Shown here piece after piece: positions 11,230-19,401 of a DNA stretch of 64,000 nucleotides. The stretch's first letter is position 1. Each line of letters begins with the position of its first letter. The position numbers and the translations under genes are program-made. Below the pieces are notes generated by a model. It was not told where the DNA came from. It saw only the letters and a program-made list of their open reading frames with translations, and did not search any database. Source of the stretch: Roseibaca sp. Y0-43 (lineage in GTDB: Bacteria > Pseudomonadota > Alphaproteobacteria > Rhodobacterales > Rhodobacteraceae); NCBI RefSeq assembly GCF_020667835.1, contig NZ_JAFMPR010000001.1, positions 248,001-312,000 on the forward strand, written 5' to 3'.

Positions 11230-12234
11230 TTAGTCCAGTTTGAACCCGCCTTCGGGCAGGTAGGCATCTGTGAAATACAGGCTCGCATCAGGCGTTGTCT
11301 GGTATTCATAGGTCAGCGCGATCTGCTCCAGCGCATTGGCGAAGCGCGCGTCGTCGATCACGCCCATGCCATTGGCTTTCACTGCATCCGTCACGATATT
11401 GGCCTCTAGTGCCAGTTCCAGACGGCGCAGTTCCAGTTCCGCGTCCATCGCCGGGTTGCGGCTGACAAGGCTTTCGATGGCCGCAGCCGGGTCGGCGATG
11501 GTGTCGACCATGCCCTTGGCGACTGCGTCGAGGAAGCCGCTGACGGCATCGGGGTTCGCGGCGGCGAAATCGGTGTTCACGATGATCGCGTTGCCATAGA
11601 GGTCCACGCCATGATCGGCCATCAAGATAACCGACACGTCATCCTCGGGCACGCCAAGGCGCACGGTGTTCAGGAAGGACGTGAAGCTGAAGCCCGTGAC
11701 CGCCGCAACGGTGCCTTCGGCCAGCGACGGCTCGCGCGTGGGGAAGCCCACGGGTTCGACCGTGACGGTGCTGGCGTCGATACCGGTTTCGGCCACGAAG
11801 ATCGGCCATTGCGCCCATGCGCCATCGGGGGGCGGCGCGCCCAGAACCTTGCCTTCCAGGTCGGACGGGGTTTCCACCCCCAGGGATTTGCGGCCCACGA
11901 TGGCGAAGGGCGGCTTGTCATAGACCATCATCACGCCGATGACGGGTGCGCCGGGGTTCTGGTCCAGGAACTTGATAAGGCTGTTCATATCGGCAAAGCC
12001 CACCGGGAAGGCGCCGGTGGCGACCTTCGGGATCGCGTCCAAGCTGCCTTGGCCCGCGGCGATTTCAACGTCCAGACCGGCTTCGGCGAAATAGCCTTTG
12101 TCGATGGCCACGAAATAGGGGGCAGACGGGCCTTCAAAACGCCAATCCAGCGCGAAGGGCATTGAGGTTTGCGCCTGCGCGGCGGCAGCCAACAGGCTCA
12201 GGCCGAACGCGGCGGACATAGATTTGTAGAACAT
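11230..12234 (-). CDS. NMT1/THI5-type periplasmic substrate-binding protein
   Basis: A 334-residue secreted binding protein for the adjacent ABC importer. The start at 12234 (MFYKSMSAAFG) is supported by AGGAGA six to seven bases upstream and gives a standard signal peptide ending AAAQAQ. The mature part begins with LDWRFEGPSAPYFVAIDKGYF, typical of NMT1/THI5-like proteins, followed by VATGAFPVGFADMNSL. Relatives bind thiamine pyrimidine precursors, riboflavin or small sulfonates; the Cys-rich CCCFC motif of yeast THI5 is absent. The gene lies 128 bases after betA on the same strand, so it might be transcribed from the bet promoter. The ligand is unknown. Confidence 0.9.
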   Translation of the reverse strand: MFYKSMSAAFGLSLLAAAAQAQTSMPFALDWRFEGPSAPYFVAIDKGYFAEAGLDVEIAAGQGSLDAIPKVATGAFPVGFADMNSLIKFLDQNPGAPVIGVMMVYDKPPFAIVGRKSLGVETPSDLEGKVLGAPPPDGAWAQWPIFVAETGIDASTVTVEPVGFPTREPSLAEGTVAAVTGFSFTSFLNTVRLGVPEDDVSVILMADHGVDLYGNAIIVNTDFAAANPDAVSGFLDAVAKGMVDTIADPAAAIESLVSRNPAMDAELELRRLELALEANIVTDAVKANGMGVIDDARFANALEQIALTYEYQTTPDASLYFTDAYLPEGGFKLD

Positions 12235-12362
12235 GGACACTCTCCTGTCGGGAATTCGATAGTGCAAAGACGCACGGGCGGCGGGGCTTCGCAAGTCTGA
12301 TGCCTGCGCTTGGCCCTTTCGTGCCTAATCCTTGGGCAACCGCCCATTCTTTGCAAGAAAAT

Positions 12363-14000
12363 TCAGCGTTGCGCCATCCGCCAATGCGGATGCACCCATG
12401 GCTCTGCATTCAGTGGCGGCAAGCGGCGGCCCAAAATGTGATCGGCGATCTTTTCGCCCACCATGATAGAAGGCGCGTTCAGGTTGCCGTTGGGAATGCG
12501 CGGAAAGATCGAGCTGTCGGCCACGCGCAACCCATCCACCCCGATAACCCGGCCTTCCGGGTCCACCACCGCCAGAGGGTCATCGCGCCGCCCCATCCGC
12601 GCCGTGCCGCAGGGGTGATAGGCACTTTCGACATGATCGCGGATGAAATCGTCCAGCGCGGCATCGTCCTGCACCTGCGGACCGGGCTGGATTTCGTGCT
12701 TGAGGTAAGAGGCGAAGGCCGCTTGCCCCATGATCTCTCGGGTCAGGCGGATACAGGTGCGGAAATCTTCCCAATCCTGCGGGTCGCTCATGTAATTGAA
12801 ACAGATTTTCGGCGCATCCCGCGGGTCGGGACTGGCCAGCTTCACCCAACCCCGGCTGGCAGAGCGCATGGGGCCGACATGGGTCTGGAACCCATGCCCC
12901 TCGGCCACGGCCTTGCCGTCGTAGCGCACGGCAATCGGCAGGAAATGATACTGGATGTCGGGATATTCCACGCCCGCGCGCGAGCGGATGAAGGCACAGG
13001 CCTCAAACTGGTTCGACGCGCCGGGACCACGCCGCGCGAGCAGCCATTGCGCGCCCACCCATGCCTTGCCCGGCAGGTTCCAATACTTGAACAGCGTGAT
13101 CGGCTGGCGCGCGGCATATTGCAGATAAAGCTCTAGATGGTCTTGCAGGTTTTGCCCCACGCCAGCGCGATCAGCGCGGGCGGCAATGCCATGCGCGGCC
13201 AAATGGGCGGCGGGGCCGATGCCCGACAACATCAATAGCTTCGGCGTGTTGATACTGCTTGCCGCCAGAACCACCTCGGCACGCGCATGGGCCATGCGCC
13301 CATCGTGCATGACAACACCCGTGGCGCGGTTCTGCGCGTCAAACGCGACCCGCGCGGCCAGGCCCCGCAGCACGCGCACCCGCCCCGTAGCGATGGCCGG
13401 GCGCAAATAGGCGCGCGCGGCGGACCAGCGTTGCCCGCGATGGATCGTCGCTTCCATCGCGCCGAACCCCTCTTGCTGCGCGCCGTTATAGTCGTCGGTC
13501 ACAGGGTAGCCCGCCTGTTGGCCGGCTTGGATAAAGGCGTCGAATAACGGGTTCTCGCGCGTGCCGCGGCTGACATGCACCGGCCCACCCTGCCCGCGCC
13601 AATCCGAAACACCGGCCTGCCAATTCTCCATCCGGCGGAAATAGGGGGCGACATCGGTGAAGCGCCAACCATCCGCCCCCTGATCGGCCCAATGGTCGAA
13701 ATCGCGCGCGTGGCCGCGCACATAGACCATGCCATTTATGCTGCTCGACCCGCCCAGCACGCGCCCGCGCGGGCAGGCCAGACGCCGACCGCCCAAATGC
13801 GGCTCGGGTTCGGTCCGGTAGCCCCAGTCATAACGCGCCATGTTCATCGGGTAGGACAATGCGCCGGGCATCTGGATGATGGGGCCGGCATCCGACCCGC
13901 CCGCTTCCACCACGATCACCGAATGGCCCGCTTCGGCCAGACGATAGGCAACCGCGCACCCGCCCGATCCCGCGCCCACAACGACATAATCCGCCTGCAT
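12363..14000 (-). CDS. betA: Choline dehydrogenase BetA
   Basis: Oxidises choline to betaine aldehyde at the inner membrane with FAD, the first step of glycine betaine synthesis. The 545-residue GMC oxidoreductase has the FAD Rossmann motif [15 protein letters not shown], the first GMC signature [18 protein letters not shown], the second signature [14 protein letters not shown], and near the C-terminus [11 protein letters not shown], where the His and a later NGNLNAPS region carry the catalytic His/Asn pair. AGGAG lies ten bases upstream of the ATG at 14000. It is the third gene of the leftward betI-betB-betA set, separated from betB by a 260-base spacer full of inverted repeats. Some GMC alcohol dehydrogenases look alike, but the context settles choline. 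Confidence 0.95.
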   Translation of the reverse strand: MQADYVVVGAGSGGCAVAYRLAEAGHSVIVVEAGGSDAGPIIQMPGALSYPMNMARYDWGYRTEPEPHLGGRRLACPRGRVLGGSSSINGMVYVRGHARDFDHWADQGADGWRFTDVAPYFRRMENWQAGVSDWRGQGGPVHVSRGTRENPLFDAFIQAGQQAGYPVTDDYNGAQQEGFGAMEATIHRGQRWSAARAYLRPAIATGRVRVLRGLAARVAFDAQNRATGVVMHDGRMAHARAEVVLAASSINTPKLLMLSGIGPAAHLAAHGIAARADRAGVGQNLQDHLELYLQYAARQPITLFKYWNLPGKAWVGAQWLLARRGPGASNQFEACAFIRSRAGVEYPDIQYHFLPIAVRYDGKAVAEGHGFQTHVGPMRSASRGWVKLASPDPRDAPKICFNYMSDPQDWEDFRTCIRLTREIMGQAAFASYLKHEIQPGPQVQDDAALDDFIRDHVESAYHPCGTARMGRRDDPLAVVDPEGRVIGVDGLRVADSSIFPRIPNGNLNAPSIMVGEKIADHILGRRLPPLNAEPWVHPHWRMAQR

Positions 14001-14019
14001 CTCTCATAGGCTCCTGAAA

Positions 14020-14096
14020 GCTGTCCGGGCCGGGTCAAGGATCGCGCAAGCGACCGCGCGGCACGCGCGGCTTGTCCTTGACGCGGACCGGACAGC
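14020..14096. repeat. Nested inverted repeat in the betB-betA spacer
   Basis: Three nested arm pairs share one centre: GCTGTCCGG/CCGGACAGC (14020-14028 and 14088-14096), GTCAAGGA/TCCTTGAC (14034-14041 and 14075-14082) and CCGCGC/GCGCGG (14054-14059 and 14065-14070). In the leftward transcript this gives a long interrupted stem just before the betA ribosome-binding site. It may insulate, stabilise or attenuate; the sequence does not decide which. Confidence 0.7.
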
Positions 14097-14191
14097 GTTA
14101 CACTCGATCTGGCGCGTTCAGGGCAAACCTGCCCCTGAACCGCCTCTCAGCAAAATCACGCCAACCGCCCAACACCACGGCAGGGCTGGAT

Positions 14192-14209
14192 GCCCGCCGG
14201 CAGGCGGGC
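14192..14209. repeat. GCCCGCC-GGCA-GGCGGGC hairpin
   Basis: A perfect 7-bp inverted repeat with a 4-base loop in the betB-betA spacer, about 50 bases after the betB stop. No T-run follows in either direction. Together with the larger structure at 14020-14096 it accounts for most of this 260-base spacer, in which I see no gene. Confidence 0.6.
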
Positions 14210-14260
14210 CAGCGTCACATCTCTTCGCGCCGCAAGGCGCGGCAATTTGGTTGAAACCGC

Positions 14261-15706
14261 TCAATAGGGCGCATCGACATCGCCCATTCCGACATAGACG
14301 GACTTCACCCGCGTATAGTGCTCAAGCGCCGCATGGCCGTTTTCCCGCCCCACGCCGCTGGACTTCACCCCGCCGAAAGGCATTTCCACGGGCGTCAGGT
14401 TATAGGCGTTGATCCAGCATGTGCCCGCCTGCAAGCGCCCCACGATACGGTGCGCGCGCGTCAGGTCTCGCGTGAATACACCTGCCGCCAACCCGTAGTC
14501 CGTAGCATTGGCCCGCGTGATCACCTCGTCCTCGTCGTCAAAGGCAAGCACAGACATAACCGGCCCGAAAATCTCTTCGCGGGCGATGGTCATGTCGTCG
14601 GTCACGTCAGTGAAAACGGTGGGTTCCACGAAGCACCCGCTTGGCGATTTGCCGCCGCAGACCAGCCGCGCGCCCTCGGCCACTCCGCGCGCGATATAGC
14701 CCAGCACACGCTCGGCCTGCACGGCGCTGACCAGCGGCCCCATCTGCGTGGCCTCGTCCAGCGGGTCGCCCATGACGATGCGCTTGGTGCGGGCGACCAG
14801 CTTTTCCAGGAACGCGTTCAAAACCTTGCGCGACACGAAGACCCGCGTGCCATTGGTGCAGATTTGCCCCGAGGAATAGAAATTCCCCAGCATCGCCGCG
14901 CCCACGGCATTGTCCAGATCGGCATCCTCGAACACGATCAGGGGCGATTTGCCGCCCAACTCCATCGTCACCGCGCGAATACCCTCGGCGGCTTGGGCAT
15001 AAACCTTGCGGCCTGTCGGCACCGACCCGGTCAGCGACACTTTCGCCACGCGCGGGTCACTGACCAGCGCAGCGCCAACCTCGCCCGCGCCTTGCACCAC
15101 GTTGAACAGCCCCGCAGGCAGGCCCGCTTCCGTCAGAATCTCCGCCAAGGCCAGCGCTGAAAGCGGCGTCACCTCGGACGGTTTGAACACCAGCGCATTG
15201 CCGAAGGCCAGCGCGGGCGCGGCTTTCCATGCCGCGATCTGGATCGGGTAGTTCCACGCGCCAATCCCCGCGCAGACGCCCATGGGTTCGCGCAAGGTAT
15301 AGGCCATGTCGCGTCCAAGCGGGATGGTCTGGCCCGTCACGGTCGGCGCGAAGCCTGCGAAATATTCCAAGGCATCCGCGCCAGAAGCGGCATCGGCCAC
15401 CAGTGTTTCTTGCAGGGGCTTGCCGGTATCCAGCGTTTCCAGCACGGATAATTCGCGGTTACGCGCGCGCATGATCTGCGCCGCGCGGTGCAGGATGCGC
15501 CCACGCTCCACCGGCGGACGGGCGGCCCAGTCGGCCTGCGCGTCAGCCGCCGCAGCCAAAGCCTGCTCGACAATCGCAGGCGTGGCAGAATGTAGCCGGG
15601 CAATCACCTCTCCCGTCGCGGGATAGAGGCTTTCGAACGCCGTGCCTTGGTCATCCTCGACATACCTGCCGCCGATGAAATGGCTGGCTTTGGGCTGTGC
15701 TCTCAT
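14261..15706 (-). CDS. betB: Betaine aldehyde dehydrogenase BetB
   Basis: Oxidises betaine aldehyde to glycine betaine with NAD(P). The 481-residue aldehyde dehydrogenase shows [13 protein letters not shown] in the cofactor region, [13 protein letters not shown], the general base Glu in MELGGKSP, the catalytic Cys in [12 protein letters not shown] and the C-terminal [17 protein letters not shown] use the ATG at 15706, which overlaps the betI stop by four bases (ATGA); an in-frame start 51 bases upstream adds an Arg-rich stretch without family match and would overlap betI more. The gene order betI-betB-betA is the classic one. Betaine serves as an osmoprotectant and, in this group, also as a carbon or nitrogen source. 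Confidence 0.96.
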   Translation of the reverse strand: MRAQPKASHFIGGRYVEDDQGTAFESLYPATGEVIARLHSATPAIVEQALAAAADAQADWAARPPVERGRILHRAAQIMRARNRELSVLETLDTGKPLQETLVADAASGADALEYFAGFAPTVTGQTIPLGRDMAYTLREPMGVCAGIGAWNYPIQIAAWKAAPALAFGNALVFKPSEVTPLSALALAEILTEAGLPAGLFNVVQGAGEVGAALVSDPRVAKVSLTGSVPTGRKVYAQAAEGIRAVTMELGGKSPLIVFEDADLDNAVGAAMLGNFYSSGQICTNGTRVFVSRKVLNAFLEKLVARTKRIVMGDPLDEATQMGPLVSAVQAERVLGYIARGVAEGARLVCGGKSPSGCFVEPTVFTDVTDDMTIAREEIFGPVMSVLAFDDEDEVITRANATDYGLAAGVFTRDLTRAHRIVGRLQAGTCWINAYNLTPVEMPFGGVKSSGVGRENGHAALEHYTRVKSVYVGMGDVDAPY

Positions 15707-16287
15707 GCGGGGGTTCCTTCCATCGCGGCGTCCAGCCACCCCTGCACGCGCGCGCAAGCCCGCGCGCCGTCCGGCTCTGCCACGCCCAAGGCCTCATGCA
15801 GATAGGTGCCGTCGATCATCGCCGCCGCACCGTCGGCCAGTTCGCGCGCACGCGCGCCCACCAGCGAGCGCAGCGCATGGCGCAGGTTCGACCGCAGCCG
15901 CGCCTGGTAGACCCGCAGCAGCCGCGCGGCATCGTCCTGCCGCTGCGCCAGAACGTAGAAATTCAGCCATGCCGCCACCACGTCGCGCCGGAAATTCGTG
16001 CCGGTGAAGGACACCCGCACCAACGCGCGCAGCCGGTCGCGCGGGGTGTCGCAAGCCACAAGCGCGCCGCGGATTTCAGCGCCGTAGACCGACAGCACAT
16101 GCCGCATGGCTGCCAGAAACATCGCTTCTTTCGACCCGAAATAATGATGCGCCAAGGCCGAGGACATGCCCGCGCGCTTGGCGATCCGGCTGACGGTCAC
16201 GTCCAGCGATCCCGCTTGCCCGATCTCGACAATAGCGGCTTTGATAAGCGCGTCGCGCCTGATAGGTTCCATTCCAAGCTTCGGCAT
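15703..16287 (-). CDS. betI: Choline-responsive repressor BetI (TetR family)
   Basis: A 194-residue TetR-type repressor. The N-terminal helix-turn-helix reads [28 protein letters not shown], with the HYFGSKE end typical of BetI, and the C-terminal three-quarters form the ligand and dimer domain with [12 protein letters not shown]. BetI homologues repress the bet genes and release DNA when choline is present. The gene is first in the leftward betIBA set and faces choX across a 97-base space that holds a perfect inverted repeat of the kind BetI binds. The start at 16287 keeps [15 protein letters not shown]; Met6 is an alternative. Autoregulation is inferred. Confidence 0.94.
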   Translation of the reverse strand: MPKLGMEPIRRDALIKAAIVEIGQAGSLDVTVSRIAKRAGMSSALAHHYFGSKEAMFLAAMRHVLSVYGAEIRGALVACDTPRDRLRALVRVSFTGTNFRRDVVAAWLNFYVLAQRQDDAARLLRVYQARLRSNLRHALRSLVGARARELADGAAAMIDGTYLHEALGVAEPDGARACARVQGWLDAAMEGTPA

Positions 16288-16341
16288 ATCTGCCTGCCCT
16301 TTTTCGATATTTGGGTTGCAGGTTTGCTAGCCGATTGTTTA

Positions 16342-16357
16342 TTGATTGGTCAATCAA
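16342..16357. promoter_or_regulatory. Putative BetI operator in the betI-choX divergent promoter
   Basis: A perfect 7-2-7 inverted repeat, TTGATTG-GT-CAATCAA, sits 28 bases before the choX start and 55 bases before the betI start. The TTGATTGG half-site resembles the operator described for enteric BetI as I recall it. Its place between the two divergent choline transcription units suggests one repressor site controlling both. Confidence 0.75.
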
Positions 16358-16384
16358 GAAAAACGCAACACGGGAGATACATCA

Positions 16385-17308
16385 ATGACCCTTCGCCTGA
16401 CGACGCTGGCCGCCGCCGCCCTTGCCGCTGGCCCGGCCTTTGCCGACTGCTCTTCTGTCACCTTCTCGGATGTGGGCTGGACCGACATCACCGCCACCAC
16501 CGCCGTGGCCACGACCATTCTGGACGCGTTGGGCTACCAGACGAACACGCTGGTGCTGTCGGTGCCCGTGACCTACACCTCCATGGCGAATGGCGATGTG
16601 GACGTGTTCCTTGGCAACTGGATGCCCACGATGGAAGCCGACATCGCCCCTTACCGCGAGGCTGGCACGGTCGAGACGGTGCGCCGCAATCTAGCGGGCG
16701 CGAAATATACACTGGCCACCAATGCGGCAGGTGCAGCCCTTGGCATTACCGATTTCGCCAGCATCGCCGCGCAGGCAGAGGCGCTGGAGGGCAAGATCTA
16801 CGGCATTGAGCCGGGCAATGACGGCAACCGCCTGATCCTTGACATGATAGCTGCGGATGCATTTGGCCTGTCGGGCTTCGAGGTCGTCGAAAGTTCCGAG
16901 CAAGGGATGCTGTCCCAAGTCGCCCGCGCCGACCGCCGCGATGAGCCAGTTGTGTTCTTGGGGTGGGAACCGCACCCGATGAACGCGGCTTATGAGATGA
17001 CCTATCTGGCCGGTGGCGACGACTGGTTCGGCCCCGATTTCGGCGGCGCAGAGGTCTATACCAACACCCGCGCGGGCTTTGTTGCCGAATGCCCCAATGT
17101 CGGTGCGTTCCTGAACAATCTGGAATTCACGCTGGCCATGGAAAACGAGATCATGGGCGCGATCCTGAACGATGGCACCGCCCCAGAGGCCGCGGCCAGC
17201 GCATGGCTGTCGGCCAACCGCGGCGCCATTGCGCCGTGGCTGGAAGGTGTGACCACCATGGATGGCGGCGACGCGATGGCGGCTGTCACCGCTGCGCTCG
17301 ACGGCTGA
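16385..17308 (+). CDS. choX: Choline ABC transporter substrate-binding protein ChoX
   Basis: A 307-residue periplasmic choline-binding protein of the OpuAC/ProX class. A signal peptide MTLRLTTLAAAALAAGPAFA is followed by the mature protein starting DCSSVTFSDVGWTDITATT. VFLGNWMPTMEADI and LGWEPHPMN contain Trp residues in positions expected for the aromatic box that holds the quaternary ammonium group. ATG 16385 has GGGAG about eight bases upstream. It is first of the rightward choXWV genes and faces betI across the shared operator region. A hairpin follows before choW. It should deliver choline, perhaps also acetylcholine, to ChoW/ChoV for oxidation by BetA and BetB. Confidence 0.95.
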   Translation: MTLRLTTLAAAALAAGPAFADCSSVTFSDVGWTDITATTAVATTILDALGYQTNTLVLSVPVTYTSMANGDVDVFLGNWMPTMEADIAPYREAGTVETVRRNLAGAKYTLATNAAGAALGITDFASIAAQAEALEGKIYGIEPGNDGNRLILDMIAADAFGLSGFEVVESSEQGMLSQVARADRRDEPVVFLGWEPHPMNAAYEMTYLAGGDDWFGPDFGGAEVYTNTRAGFVAECPNVGAFLNNLEFTLAMENEIMGAILNDGTAPEAAASAWLSANRGAIAPWLEGVTTMDGGDAMAAVTAALDG

Positions 17309-17323
17309 CACAAGCGGCACGCG

Positions 17324-17342
17324 CCCCGGACCTGATCCGGGG
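17324..17342 (+). repeat. CCCCGGA-5-TCCGGGG hairpin between choX and choW
   Basis: A perfect 7-bp stem with CCTGA loop, 15 bases after the choX stop and 23 bases before the choW start. The arms are identical to those of the palindrome at 7088-7106. No T-run follows, so it more likely stabilises choX mRNA or lowers read-through than fully terminates. Confidence 0.65.
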
Positions 17343-17365
17343 CCTTGCCGTTTCTTGGTTGCGCC

Positions 17366-18217
17366 ATGTCCGACCCGCTCGTCACCCCCATAACAGACGC
17401 GAAGATCCCCGTGGGCCGGGTTGTGGCCTCGGGGTTCGACTGGGTGCAAGACACCTTCATCACCGCCTTTGACACGCTGGAGCTGACCCTGCGCAGCATG
17501 ATCGGCGGGTTGGAAGCGGCGCTGACCGGGCCGCATCCGTTCCTCGTCATAGCCGCCTTCGGGGCGCTGACATGGCTTTTGCAACGCAAATGGGTCTCGG
17601 TGCTGGTGGTGGTGCTCTGCGCCCTGTTCGCACTGAACCAAGGCTATTGGGAATTGACCATGCAGACATTGACGCTGGTTCTGGCGTCTTGCGTGGTGTG
17701 CATGGGCGTGGGCGTGCCCTTGGGCATATACGCCGCGCATCACCCGAAATTCTACCGCGCGCTGACACCCATTCTGGACCTGATGCAAACGCTGCCGGTA
17801 TTCGTCTACCTGATCCCGGTTCTGGTGTTGTTCGGGCTGGGCATGGTTCCGGGCTTGGTCGCCACGGTGATTTTCGCCATGCCCGCGGCGATCCGGCTGA
17901 CGGAGCTTGGCATCCGCTCGACCCCGCGCGCCTTGTCCGAAGCCGCGACCGCCTTCGGCGCGACCACCGCCCAGCGCATCTGGAAGGTGGAATTGCCCTA
18001 TGCCTTTCCACAGATCATGGCGGGCTTGAACCAGACGATCATGCTGTCGCTGTCGATGGTCGTGATCGCGGGTCTGGTGGGCGCGCCGGGCTTGGGCGTG
18101 TCCATCGTGCGCGCGCTTAACACGGTGAACGCGGCCTTGGGGTTTGAGGCTGGCGCGGTCATCGTGGCCGTGGCCATCATGCTGGACCGTATGCTGCGGG
18201 TGGAGGCGAAGCGATGA
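17366..18217 (+). CDS. choW: Choline ABC transporter permease ChoW
   Basis: A 283-residue inner-membrane permease of the ProW/OpuAB class. Five to six hydrophobic segments are visible after a roughly 50-residue amphipathic start, and LSEAATAFGATTAQRIWKVELPYAFPQIMAG (about residues 187-217) is the coupling loop to the ATPase. PVFVYLIPVLVLFGLG is typical of quaternary-amine permeases. The ATG at 17366 lacks a clear ribosome-binding site; a TTG 21 bases upstream is in frame but lies within the hairpin region, so I prefer the ATG. The stop overlaps the choV start by four bases. Confidence 0.95.
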   Translation: MSDPLVTPITDAKIPVGRVVASGFDWVQDTFITAFDTLELTLRSMIGGLEAALTGPHPFLVIAAFGALTWLLQRKWVSVLVVVLCALFALNQGYWELTMQTLTLVLASCVVCMGVGVPLGIYAAHHPKFYRALTPILDLMQTLPVFVYLIPVLVLFGLGMVPGLVATVIFAMPAAIRLTELGIRSTPRALSEAATAFGATTAQRIWKVELPYAFPQIMAGLNQTIMLSLSMVVIAGLVGAPGLGVSIVRALNTVNAALGFEAGAVIVAVAIMLDRMLRVEAKR

Positions 18218-19266
18218 CTGATCCTGCCGTGCGTTTCCGCAACGTCTCTATCGTGTTCGGGTCGAACCCCTACAAGGCGATCCCGTTGATGGAAACGGGC
18301 CAGACCCGCGACGCCATCAAGGAAAAAACGGGCCAAGTTCTGGGCGTCCATGATTGCTCGCTTGACGTAGCGCCGGGCGAAATTGTCGTGCTGATGGGGC
18401 TGTCTGGGTCGGGCAAATCCACGCTGTTGCGGGCCGTGAACGGGCTGAACAAGATCGTGCAGGGCGATGTGCTGGTCAATGACGGAACCGAATTGGTCAG
18501 TGTGCCTAATGCCAGCAGTGCGCAGTTGCGCGCCCTGCGCACCAAAACGGTTGCGATGGTGTTCCAGCAATTCGGCCTGCTTCCATGGCGGTCGGTGCGC
18601 GAGAATGTTGGCCTTGGGCTGGAACTGGCCGGCATGGCCAAACGCGCGCGCCGCGAGAAGATCGACACGCAGCTTGAACTGGTGGGCCTGACACAATGGG
18701 CGGACCAGCCAGTAAGCGCGCTTTCCGGCGGCATGCAGCAGCGCGTCGGGTTGGCGCGGGCCTTTGCCACAGATGCGCCGGTCTTGCTGATGGACGAGCC
18801 CTTCTCGGCGCTTGACCCGCTGATCCGCGCGCGGCTGCAAGACGAATTGCTGGAATTGCAGGCACGGCTGAAGCGCACGATCATCTTCGTCAGCCACGAT
18901 CTGGACGAGGCGTTCAAGCTGGGCAACCGCATCGCCATTCTGGAAGGCGGACGGATGATCCAATGCGGCACGCCCTCGCAGATTTTCCAGACCCCGGCCA
19001 ACCAATACGTGGCCGATTTCGTCGCCAATATGAACCCGCTTGGCGTTTTGTGCGCGCGTGACGCGCTTGTGCCGGGCGCGATCACCGGGGCGGACACCCG
19101 CAGCGTGGCGCAGGACACCCCCATCCGCGAGGTCATGGCCCGGTTCGACGCCCATCACGACATGCTGCGCGTGACCGATGGCGATCAGGTGCTGGGCTGC
19201 GTGACCCGCGCCTCTGTCATGGATGCGCTGACCGCCATGCGTGGCACGGCCCCCACCGCCCCATAG
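18214..19266 (+). CDS. choV: Choline ABC transporter ATP-binding protein ChoV
   Basis: A 350-residue ATPase of the ProV/OpuAA class that drives ChoW. It has the long family N-terminus, Walker A GLSGSGKST, Q-loop VFQQFGLLPW, signature LSGGMQQR, Walker B VLLMDEPFSALDPL and switch His in FVSHDLDEAF. The last 80 residues form a CBS-like tail shorter than in ProV; LRVTDGDQVLGCVTRASVMDAL is its clearest part. In relatives this tail senses ionic strength. ATG overlaps the choW stop (ATGA). A small inverted repeat (GGCAGCG/CGCTGCC) covers the stop codon and may act at the 3' end. Confidence 0.95.
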   Translation: MTDPAVRFRNVSIVFGSNPYKAIPLMETGQTRDAIKEKTGQVLGVHDCSLDVAPGEIVVLMGLSGSGKSTLLRAVNGLNKIVQGDVLVNDGTELVSVPNASSAQLRALRTKTVAMVFQQFGLLPWRSVRENVGLGLELAGMAKRARREKIDTQLELVGLTQWADQPVSALSGGMQQRVGLARAFATDAPVLLMDEPFSALDPLIRARLQDELLELQARLKRTIIFVSHDLDEAFKLGNRIAILEGGRMIQCGTPSQIFQTPANQYVADFVANMNPLGVLCARDALVPGAITGADTRSVAQDTPIREVMARFDAHHDMLRVTDGDQVLGCVTRASVMDALTAMRGTAPTAP

Positions 19267-19401
19267 GCAGCGCACGCTGCCCTGACCGCGACTTAACGGC
19301 TTTGGACTATCCCTTGTTCCATCCGGCCGAGGCACCTTGTCCCATCCCCGATGGGCACGTCTTCGGCCCTGTGCTCTGGAACAATCAAAAGGATCGTCCG
19401 C

